Assembly: GCA_964404395.1 (NCBI GenBank)
Contig: CAYOKA010000107.1
Location: 1 to 7,689, forward strand
DNA length: 7,689 bases
From: JAAYBT01 sp964404395
Lineage (GTDB): Bacteria > Bacillota > Clostridia > Acetivibrionales > DTU013
Direction of reading: 5' to 3'
Positions within the stretch are counted from its first letter, which is position 1. Each line of letters opens with the position of its first letter. The notes beneath the pieces are model-generated. The model was not told the DNA's origin, searched no databases, and saw nothing but the letters and a program-made list of their open reading frames with translations. The translations under genes were made by a program, and so were the position numbers. Shown here piece after piece: positions 1 to 5,704 of the stretch.

Positions 1-600
1 GATGAGATCCTGGTGGTCAGCAACCACAAGTTCATAGATCATTTCTTATCATGGGAAGAAAAAAGAACAGGAACGAAAAAGATAAAAGTAATCGACGATG
101 GTTCTACAAGTGAGGAGGATCGACTTGGAGCCATCGGAGATATTATTTATGTGCTGGACAGTGAAAAAGTACAGGAGGATGTGCTTATCATTGCCGGGGA
201 CAATTTCTTTACATATAAGCTAAAGGGCTTTTATAATTTTTATAAAGAGGTTCAGAGTGATTGCATAGCTGTTCATGAAATCGACAGCATCGAGAGCTTG
301 CGCAGGATGGGCGTTGTGCAGCTGGATGGGGACGGCAGGGTCATAGATTTCGTCGAAAAGCCGGAGAACCCTGCATCCAACATTGCCGTATATGCTTCAT
401 ATATTTATCGCAAAGATACCTTGCCATTGTTTTATACATACCTGCAGGAAGGAAATATGCCTGATGCACCAGGGTACTTTCCGGCTTGGCTTTATAAAAG
501 GAAAAATATTTATGCCTATTCTTTTAAAGGTGAGTGCTATGATATCGGAACCCATGAGTCGTTAGCTGAGGTTCGCAGACGCTATGGGTTCGGCTCATAA
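1..600 (+). CDS. Sugar-1-phosphate nucleotidyltransferase (RmlA/GlmU-type fold), 3' part only
   Basis: This is the C-terminal 199 residues of an NTP-transferase that joins a sugar 1-phosphate to a nucleotide, most likely making an activated sugar for cell-surface polysaccharide. The frame is open from base 1 (D-E-I-L before the first possible GTG at 13), so the gene starts outside the window and that GTG is not the real start. Seen in the fragment: DEILVVSNHK at the edge (beta strand of the Rossmann-like core), AGDN at residues 66-69 (the family's metal/nucleotide-contacting D-N pair), GVVQLDGDGRVIDFVEKP at 105-122 (typical core strand and EKP motif) and DIGTHESL near 181-188, like the C-terminal D-x-GT-x-xSL motif of RmlA-type enzymes. 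The N-terminal GxGTRLxPLT-like loop must lie upstream. The family is sure; the exact sugar and nucleotide cannot be read from this part. It ends convergently with uxaC, overlapping it by six bases. Confidence 0.9.
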   Translation, partial: DEILVVSNHKFIDHFLSWEEKRTGTKKIKVIDDGSTSEEDRLGAIGDIIYVLDSEKVQEDVLIIAGDNFFTYKLKGFYNFYKEVQSDCIAVHEIDSIESLRRMGVVQLDGDGRVIDFVEKPENPASNIAVYASYIYRKDTLPLFYTYLQEGNMPDAPGYFPAWLYKRKNIYAYSFKGECYDIGTHESLAEVRRRYGFGS

Positions 601-2013
601 GTCAAAATAGCTGCAGGCGTTATTGTAGCATATGTCTTGGACCATTTTACTCAACTGGTTCATGTCTCTGGGAGCCTCACCGTTTTCAACCCATTTACCC
701 AACAGATTACACAGAATTCTTCTAAAATACTCGTGGCGGGTGTAGGAAAGGAAGCTTCTGGAATCAGTGAGCATACCGACGAAGTTGCTCACAAGCCCCA
801 GGTTTGCCAGTGCGGTAAGCTGCTTCTCCATACCGTCCTTTTGATCGTTGAACCACCAGGCTGAGCCTAATTGTATTTTTCCCCGAACGGGTCCGCTTTG
901 GAAGCAGCCTGCAATCGTTGCCAATATCTCATTTTTAGATGGGTTTATGCTATAGAGAATTGTCTTCGGGAGCTCATCGGTTTCATCCAGCTTATTCAGG
1001 AAGCGGCAGAGGTCGGAGGCGGTATTACAGTCTCCGATAGCATCAAAGCCGGTATCCGGACCCAACTCACGCATCATCCGTGTATTGTTGCTTCGCATGA
1101 CATCCATATGGAGCTGCATGACCCATCCAAGCCGTGCATACTGCCTCCCCAGGAACAGGAGGATTTCTGTTTTATAAAGGCTTATCTCATACTCGCTCAG
1201 GGATTGGCCGGACATTGCTTTTGCAAAAGCATTGCCGGGGCTCCCTTCGCCGCTGCTCATTTCAATATCACTGTAGACGAAGGGATCGAGACCATGATCA
1301 GATATACGACAGCCTGTACTATGGAAAAAATCCAACCTATTCATAAGAGCACTTTTCACATCTTCAATTCCACGGATTTCAACATCTGAAGCTGCTGAAA
1401 GTCTTTTGATGTAGTCGACAAAGCCGGCTTTTTCGATGTTAAAGGCCTTATCCGGCCGGAAGGCAGGAAGCACCTTGACACCAAAGGATTTATCCCGGGC
1501 AAGGTCAAGATGGGATGAAAGGTCATCTACAGGATCGTCAGTGGTGCACAGAGCTTTGACATTGGAACGTTTTATAAGGCTTCTTGCCGTGAAGTCCTTT
1601 GTTTTCAATAGCTCATTGCATGAATCCCATATTTTTTCAGCTGATTCGGGGGTAAGTAGATCTTCAATACCGAAATAACGCCGCAATTCCAAGTGGGTCC
1701 ACTGGAACAGGGGATTGCCGATAGATTGCGAAATCGTTTCCGCCCATTTGATGAACTTGTCTTTATCATCGGCATCTCCGGTTATGTAAGATTCGTCTAT
1801 CCCATTAGCACGCATGGCACGCCATTTATAGTGATCCCCGCCGAGCCAGATTTCGGTGATATTCCTATACTGCTTGTCCCCGGCGATTTCAGCCGAATCC
1901 AGGTGACAGTGATAGTCCAGTATTGGCATTCCTTTGGCATATTTATGATAGAGTTCAATTGCTGTCCGGTTTTCAAGCAAAAAATTGTCATTTAAAAAAT
2001 TGGGATTCTTCAT
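595..2013 (-). CDS. uxaC: Uronate isomerase (glucuronate/galacturonate isomerase)
   Basis: A complete 472-residue protein, the usual length for UxaC, a cytoplasmic amidohydrolase-superfamily enzyme. It interconverts D-glucuronate with D-fructuronate and D-galacturonate with D-tagaturonate, the first step of hexuronate breakdown. Seen: the N-terminal block with LDYHCHLD at residues 32-39, where His35 and His37 form the HxH metal site; CTTDDPVDDL at 156-165; DHGLDP at 239-244; MQLHMDVMRSNN at 299-310; GSAWWFND at 383-390; and the C-terminal block MLTDSRSFLSYTRHEYFRR at 414-432. All are hallmark UxaC stretches and none looks damaged. The ATG start is supported by a GGAGGT ribosome site nine bases upstream. 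The gene lies 131 bp downstream of the helicase gene on the same strand but behind an AT-rich block that probably carries its own promoter. No uxuA, uxuB, uxaA, uxaB, kdgK or hexuronate transporter is visible nearby, so here it stands alone. Its stop is nested back-to-back with the stop of the converging nucleotidyltransferase gene. Confidence 0.97.
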   Translation of the reverse strand: MKNPNFLNDNFLLENRTAIELYHKYAKGMPILDYHCHLDSAEIAGDKQYRNITEIWLGGDHYKWRAMRANGIDESYITGDADDKDKFIKWAETISQSIGNPLFQWTHLELRRYFGIEDLLTPESAEKIWDSCNELLKTKDFTARSLIKRSNVKALCTTDDPVDDLSSHLDLARDKSFGVKVLPAFRPDKAFNIEKAGFVDYIKRLSAASDVEIRGIEDVKSALMNRLDFFHSTGCRISDHGLDPFVYSDIEMSSGEGSPGNAFAKAMSGQSLSEYEISLYKTEILLFLGRQYARLGWVMQLHMDVMRSNNTRMMRELGPDTGFDAIGDCNTASDLCRFLNKLDETDELPKTILYSINPSKNEILATIAGCFQSGPVRGKIQLGSAWWFNDQKDGMEKQLTALANLGLVSNFVGMLTDSRSFLSYTRHEYFRRILCNLLGKWVENGEAPRDMNQLSKMVQDICYNNACSYFDL

Positions 2014-2022
2014 GGCAATTTT

Positions 2023-2028
2023 ACCTCC
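2023..2028 (-). promoter_or_regulatory. Ribosome binding site of uxaC
   Basis: GGAGGT read on the - strand, nine bases before the ATG at 2013. It is a near-perfect Shine-Dalgarno sequence, and it fixes the start of the uronate isomerase. Confidence 0.85.
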
Positions 2029-2039
2029 ATGTAACGCCT

Positions 2040-2110
2040 ATATAGCTATATTATTTTGTTCGCAACTTTATTATATATCAAAAAATGTTATATAATTTGC
2101 ATTTATTGCT
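2040..2110 (-). promoter_or_regulatory. AT-rich putative promoter region of uxaC, with a 12-bp palindrome
   Basis: Between the helicase stop and uxaC lies a very AT-rich stretch (11 G/C in bases 2041-2100). On the - strand it holds a perfect TATAAT at 2075-2070, but no good -35 box at 16-18 bp. A second option nearer the gene is TTGCGA, 17 bp, then TATAGG. A perfect 12-bp palindrome, ATATAGCTATAT, sits at 2040-2051 just upstream of the ribosome site and could be an operator for a uronate-responsive repressor. In such AT-rich DNA it may also be chance. I can support a promoter zone, not one exact promoter. I see no terminator hairpin after the helicase gene, so read-through from it is also possible. 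Confidence 0.4.
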
Positions 2111-2144
2111 TGAATATATGCGGAAATTGCTGTCGGTTTCTTTT

Positions 2145-3893
2145 TCATTCTTTGCCAAAGATACGGGACAGCATGCGTTGAAGGAAAGGCTTCCGTTCGG
2201 GAGTCTTTTTATCCTGACTATGCGTGTTCCGGTTTTGAGCCCGTAAGCCCTGAGACTGAAGCCGCGAGTTATCTGTGCGGGATCTTTGTTGAAATCCGCC
2301 GATATTTCGGGAGCGCTGGGATGAGGCTCCAGCACGCTGCTGTGCGGTTCCGGAGCGTTGTGGCGCGGTTCTTGGACGTTGGGATGTGGATCCTGAACGT
2401 TGTGGTGTAGAGCCTGCCCGCTGCTGCGTAGTACCTGCCCGCTGCTGTGTGGCTCCCGCGCGTTGAGGTGCGCGCCTTGTGCTTGCAGGGGCTTGTTTCG
2501 TGCGATCATCTTTAGCACGGTCCTTATTGGGCATGGCATCCGAAGTTTTAGGCCGCGTACTGGTAGCTCCTGACTTTCGGGGTGCACTCGCTGCGCCGGC
2601 TTTGCCCGTTTTTTTCTTATTTGCCTGCGTCTGATGCCTATCCGGCCGGCCTGAGCGTTTATCACCGCGTTTGCCGCCTCGGACGGAGCTTTTAGCCTGA
2701 TAGGACGCTCTTTCTCGTGTATTCGCTTTTATCCAGTCTTCAGCGCTAGCCTTAAGCTCATCATAATTAATATCCCCTGGCGGCTCCTCTTCGGTTATCA
2801 TTGCTCCGATATGCTCTTCTATTTCATAAAGGCTCATAATGTCTTCCGTTGTTACCAGGGATATGGCGCGGCCTGAGTTCCCCGCTCTTCCCGTTCGCCC
2901 GATTCTATGGACATAACCGTCCCTCTCTACAGGGATATCATAGTTGATTACCAACGATAAATCGTCAATATCAATGCCCCGAGCGGCAACGTCTGTAGCT
3001 ACCAGCATGTGGAATTTTTTCTGTTTGAACTGCTGCATGGTTCTCATGCGTTTGTTCTGGGGAATATCGCCGTGCAATGCCTGGGATGAATATCCCTTGC
3101 GCGTCAAAAAGTTTTGGACACGATCAACTGCAATCCGTGTATTGCAAAAAATCATACAGCTTTCAGGCTGCTCCATGAGAAGCAAGTGTTCCAAACGAGT
3201 ATTCTTTTCCCTGCCGCTGACTCTGTAGTACAGCTGCTCAATAGCATCAACAGTCATGGTCTGTGATTCTATTTCAATTGTGACCGGATTTTTCATATGA
3301 TTACTGCATATTCTCCGAATTTCAGCAGGTATGGTGGCTGAGAAAAGGAGGGTGATTCTATCTTTAGGCAGTGTTCTGATGATTTGAACCGCCTGATCAT
3401 AAAAGCCCATATCCAGCATTCTATCTGCCTCATCCAGAACTAAAAAACGAATACTATTCGTTTTCAGCTTTCTTTGGCGAATGTGGTCGTACACCCGGCC
3501 GGGCGTGCCCGTTACTATGGAAACACCCTTCGCCAGTGCCTGAATTTCCGTATTCATACTGTGCTGTCCATATACCGCCGCCGTTTTGCGGTCAAGGTAT
3601 TTTGACATTTGCTTAAGATCATTGTCCACCTGAACTGCAAGCTCTCGTGTGGGCTCCAGAATCAGAGCCTGAGGCTCCACCGTTCCCGGATCTGTCATTT
3701 GCAGTATTGGAATACCAAAGACAGCAGTTTTGCCGCTGCCGGTTTTCGACATAACAATTAGATCATCTTTCTTCAGAATATGGGGAATGGCTCTTTGCTG
3801 AACCTCGGTGGGAGCCTCAAAGCCCATATCACTTAACGCTTTTAAAATAGGGGGCGCAATGCCCAAGTCTTTAAAACTATCTAACATTGTCAT
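2145..3893 (-). CDS. DEAD-box ATP-dependent RNA helicase with a basic, repeat-rich C-terminal tail
   Basis: A 582-residue ATP-driven RNA-remodelling enzyme, complete in all core motifs: Q-motif region (GFEAPTEVQQRAIP, 24-37), motif I SKTGSGKT (49-56), Ia PTRELA (81-86), Ib TPGR (130-133), II DEAD (154-157), III SAT (185-187), IV MIFCNT (247-252), V ATDVAARGID (299-308) and VI HRIGRTGRAG (329-338). From memory, the core is closest in flavour to the YxiN/DbpA branch (IFC-T, SLVINYD-P, YVHR-GRTGRAGN-G). The DbpA RNA-binding domain that should follow is missing. Instead residues ~390-582 are low-complexity and basic: a Lys/Arg patch (405-413), a heptapeptide repeat (477-530) and a basic end (RMLSRIFGKE). 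Likely roles are ribosome assembly or RNA turnover, often cold-related in this family; the exact role is unknown. Two ATGs compete (3893 and 3887). A weak GAAAGAAG site abuts the first and is better spaced for the second, so Met3 may be the true start. Confidence 0.95.
   Translation of the reverse strand: MTMLDSFKDLGIAPPILKALSDMGFEAPTEVQQRAIPHILKKDDLIVMSKTGSGKTAVFGIPILQMTDPGTVEPQALILEPTRELAVQVDNDLKQMSKYLDRKTAAVYGQHSMNTEIQALAKGVSIVTGTPGRVYDHIRQRKLKTNSIRFLVLDEADRMLDMGFYDQAVQIIRTLPKDRITLLFSATIPAEIRRICSNHMKNPVTIEIESQTMTVDAIEQLYYRVSGREKNTRLEHLLLMEQPESCMIFCNTRIAVDRVQNFLTRKGYSSQALHGDIPQNKRMRTMQQFKQKKFHMLVATDVAARGIDIDDLSLVINYDIPVERDGYVHRIGRTGRAGNSGRAISLVTTEDIMSLYEIEEHIGAMITEEEPPGDINYDELKASAEDWIKANTRERASYQAKSSVRGGKRGDKRSGRPDRHQTQANKKKTGKAGAASAPRKSGATSTRPKTSDAMPNKDRAKDDRTKQAPASTRRAPQRAGATQQRAGTTQQRAGSTPQRSGSTSQRPRTAPQRSGTAQQRAGASSQRSRNIGGFQQRSRTDNSRLQSQGLRAQNRNTHSQDKKTPERKPFLQRMLSRIFGKE
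2304..2465 (-). repeat. 21-bp degenerate tandem repeat encoding a QR[A/S]G-type heptapeptide
   Basis: Inside the helicase gene, residues 477-530 are built of seven full seven-residue units plus a partial eighth, with Gln-Arg recurring at exactly 477, 484, 491, 498, 505, 512, 519 and 526. Units read QRAGATQ, QRAGTTQ, QRAGSTP, QRSGSTS, QRPRTAP, QRSGTAQ, QRAGASS and QRSRN. At DNA level the unit is 21 bp. Many differences between units are synonymous (CAA/CAG for Gln, CGC/CGG/CGT for Arg, GGA/GGT/GGC for Gly). The stretch holds ten Arg, no Lys, and no Asp or Glu, which suggests a disordered RNA-binding tail. Confidence 0.93.
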
Positions 3894-3971
3894 CTTCTTT
3901 CATCTGTTATTTTTCGACACTGGAGCTTCCTGATTAAGCCATATTCAGGTCATCTTATGTCTAATATACCC

Positions 3972-4000
3972 ATTATACCATGAAACTAAAAGGTTCGTAA
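3972..4000 (-). promoter_or_regulatory. SigmaA-type promoter with extended -10 for the DEAD-box helicase gene
   Basis: On the - strand TGGTATAAT ends at 3972: a perfect TATAAT box (3977-3972) with the TG extension one base upstream. At a 17-bp spacing the -35 position (4000-3995) reads TTACGA, a poor match, which an extended -10 can offset. Transcription would start near 3965, giving a leader of about 70 bases before the helicase ATG. Confidence 0.6.
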
Positions 4001-4084
4001 AAACCCATAATATATTGGTATGTGTATTTTTGCAATAGGTTTCGATAAAGCGCTGATTATGTGACGCAATTGTGAGTAATGCAA

Positions 4085-4113
4085 TTGACGGTGCTCTTGG
4101 ATTGTGCTATTGT
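4085..4113 (+). promoter_or_regulatory. SigmaA-type promoter with extended -10 for the DUF1846 gene
   Basis: TTGACG (4085-4090; five of six bases match consensus), a 17-bp spacer, then TGC-TATTGT (-10 at 4108-4113, four of six, with the TG extension at 4105-4106). The start would be near 4120, about 65 bases ahead of the GTG at 4185. This supports a start codon downstream and a separate transcription unit for DUF1846. ATTGTG words overlap and flank the -10 and may be regulator contacts. Confidence 0.6.
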
Positions 4114-4172
4114 GATAAAGGAAAATGCCTGACTCTTCTAAATAGGAAATTTCTTTGGACTATATAAAATAT

Positions 4173-4177
4173 AGGAG
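4173..4177 (+). promoter_or_regulatory. Ribosome binding site that decides the DUF1846 start
   Basis: AGGAG lies seven bases before GTG 4185. The alternative upstream TTG at 4155 is preceded only by AGGAAAT, a weaker match. Family members also begin close to the residues encoded from 4185, so this site argues for the GTG start. Confidence 0.75.
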
Positions 4178-4184
4178 CGTAAAC

Positions 4185-5669
4185 GTGAACAGAATCGGAT
4201 TTGATAATGAAAAATACCTTCAGTTGCAGTCGCAAAAAATTATTGATCGGATTTCGCTTTTTGGTGGAAAGCTCTATTTAGAGTTTGGTGGAAAGCTCTT
4301 CGATGATTACCACGCCTCACGAGTTTTGCCCGGGTTTAAGCCCGACATCAAGGTAAAAATGCTTCTTGAGATGAAGGAGCAGGCGGAAATCGTCATAATT
4401 ATTAATGCGGATGATATAGAAAAGAATAAGCGCCGAGGGGATCTCGGCATTACATATGATTTAGACGTCCTGCGTCTGATTGACGCTTTCAGGGGAATTG
4501 GTCTATATGTGGGAAGCGTTGTCATTACCCAATATAACTCGCAAGCCACAGCCGATGTGTTTCAGAAAAGGCTGGAGGCTTTGGAAATGAAGGTATACAA
4601 GCATTATCTCATTCCGGATTATCCTTCTAATATACCATTTATCGTAAGCGATGAGGGATATGGTAAGAACGACTATATTGAAACAACCCGCTCGCTGGTA
4701 ATAGTCACTGCTCCCGGCCCTGGAAGCGGTAAAATGGCCACATGCCTCTCTCAGCTTTATCATGAGAATAAGCGCGGAAACAAGGCGGGATATGCGAAGT
4801 TTGAAACCTTTCCCATATGGAATCTCCCATTGAAGCATCCGGTCAATCTTGCATATGAGTCGGCTACAACGGATTTGAATGATGTTATCATGATTGATCA
4901 CTTCCACCTTGAGACTTATGGCACAACTACGGTCAACTATAGTAGGGATATTGAGATTTTCCCTGTGTTGAAGGCCATTTTTGAGAAGATTTCGGGCGAA
5001 TCGCCCTATAAAAGCCCTACGGACATGGGCGTAAATATGGCGGGTTTTTGTATCACTGATGATGAAGCTGTGCGCAAAGCATCGGAGCAGGAAATTATCC
5101 GCAGATATTACAATACCCGCTGTTCGCAAAGGCAGGGCATGGCTGACAAGGCGGAGGTTTACCGGTTGGAGCTTCTGATGAATCAATTGAACATATCTCC
5201 CAAGCATAGACCGGTTGTGGATGCTGCATTAGAGCGATCCAAAGCCACAGATGGTCCTGCCGTTGCTATTGAACTAAACGATGGGCGAATTGTTACGGGA
5301 AAAACTACACCACTACTGGGTGCCTCGGCTGCGCTGATTTTGAACGCGTTAAAGGTATTGGGTGGCATCCATCACGACATACATTTGATTTCACCAATTG
5401 TCATTGAACCTATTCAGGTTTTGAAGGTCAAGCATATGGGCAATCGCAATCCTCGTCTGCACACTGATGAGATTTTGATAGCTCTGTCCATTTGTGCTGC
5501 AACGAATCCTACCGCTGCGCTGGCAATGGAGCAGCTTTCGAAGCTGCGGGACTGCGAGGCTCACTCCACGGTAATACTGTCCCGGGTCGATGAAAATGTT
5601 TTTCACAAGCTCGGTGTCAACATCACCTGTGAGCCTCAATATCAGACTAAAAAACTATATCACAGATAG
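4185..5669 (+). CDS. DUF1846 / UPF0371 family protein of unknown function
   Basis: A 494-residue protein from GTG 4185, matching the family's usual length; starting at TTG 4155 would add ten residues not expected in the family. It belongs to the highly conserved UPF0371 (DUF1846) family of Firmicutes and Actinobacteria. I recall solved structures but no established biochemical role. Seen: GKLYLEFGGKLFDDYHASR (28-46); NKRRGDLGITYDLDVLRL (81-98); APGPGSGK (176-183), a glycine-rich loop that resembles but does not fit the Walker A pattern; KFETFPIWNLPLKHPVNLAY (205-224); HLETYGTTTVNYSRDIEIFP (241-260); SPTDMGVNM (277-285); GNRNPRLHTDEILIAL (419-434); and CEAHSTVIL (457-465). There is no signal peptide or membrane segment, so it is cytoplasmic. 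The nucleotide-loop-like motif and the many conserved His/Asp/Glu suggest an enzyme, but that is inference. It has its own promoter and its neighbours give no functional hint. Confidence 0.95.
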   Translation: MNRIGFDNEKYLQLQSQKIIDRISLFGGKLYLEFGGKLFDDYHASRVLPGFKPDIKVKMLLEMKEQAEIVIIINADDIEKNKRRGDLGITYDLDVLRLIDAFRGIGLYVGSVVITQYNSQATADVFQKRLEALEMKVYKHYLIPDYPSNIPFIVSDEGYGKNDYIETTRSLVIVTAPGPGSGKMATCLSQLYHENKRGNKAGYAKFETFPIWNLPLKHPVNLAYESATTDLNDVIMIDHFHLETYGTTTVNYSRDIEIFPVLKAIFEKISGESPYKSPTDMGVNMAGFCITDDEAVRKASEQEIIRRYYNTRCSQRQGMADKAEVYRLELLMNQLNISPKHRPVVDAALERSKATDGPAVAIELNDGRIVTGKTTPLLGASAALILNALKVLGGIHHDIHLISPIVIEPIQVLKVKHMGNRNPRLHTDEILIALSICAATNPTAALAMEQLSKLRDCEAHSTVILSRVDENVFHKLGVNITCEPQYQTKKLYHR

Positions 5670-5670
5670 C

Positions 5671-5704
5671 TCCCCCAAGACAGGGGACGGTTCCCTGTCC
5701 CCCC
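5671..5704. repeat. REP-like GC palindrome between converging genes
   Basis: The 34 bases between the DUF1846 stop and the symporter stop are almost wholly one folded element. GACAGGG (5679-5685) pairs with CCCTGTC (5693-5699) around a GACGGTT loop. GGGGAC (5683-5688) can instead pair with GTCCCC (5697-5702), and TCCCC (5671-5675) can pair with GGGGA (5683-5687). The core GGGGACGGTTCCCTGTCCCC resembles, from memory, a dispersed palindrome common in clostridial genomes, sometimes near REP-associated Y1-type transposases. No T-tract follows on either strand, so it is not a standard intrinsic terminator, though the hairpin may still stop convergent transcripts or protect RNA 3' ends. Confidence 0.75.

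Larger units (their letters stand above)
3894..4184. other. Divergent intergenic control region between the helicase and DUF1846 genes
   Basis: 291 bp without a gene, serving two genes that point away from each other. It holds one promoter candidate for each strand (listed separately), a short CCTGA/TCAGG inverted repeat around 3930-3950 in the helicase leader, and a cluster of ATTGTG words at 4069, 4101 and 4109 with GCAATTG at 4066 and 4081. I see no riboswitch fold, small RNA gene or terminator in it, and no convincing small ORF. Confidence 0.7.

Noticed and set aside
871..1389. 172-residue open frame on the + strand
   Set aside because: It lies fully inside uxaC on the opposite strand, and uxaC is intact with all family motifs. 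The + frame has no recognisable domain.
2078..2665. 195-residue open frame on the - strand overlapping the helicase tail, with its own repeat (HSSGQ/PHPNVQEP-like units)
   Set aside because: It is the helicase's 21-bp repeat read in another frame; a 21-bp period yields a repeat in every frame. The helicase frame carries the conserved motifs, and this frame has no recognisable family.
3894..4184. Riboswitch or structured leader upstream of the helicase or DUF1846
   Set aside because: Only a 5-bp inverted repeat was found; no known riboswitch core or anti-terminator arrangement could be recognised.
4710..4733. Walker A (P-loop) ATP site in DUF1846 (APGPGSGK)
   Set aside because: The GxxxxGK[ST] pattern is not met: the first Gly position is Pro and the residue after Lys is Met. 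I describe it only as a glycine-rich loop.
4503..5207. 234-residue open frame on the - strand
   Set aside because: It is antisense to the conserved DUF1846 gene, with no ribosome site or family resemblance that I can see.
5671..5704. Rho-independent terminator
   Set aside because: The hairpin is strong, but neither strand has a T-tract after it, and several alternative pairings point to a REP-like repeat. A terminating role is possible but not supported by form.
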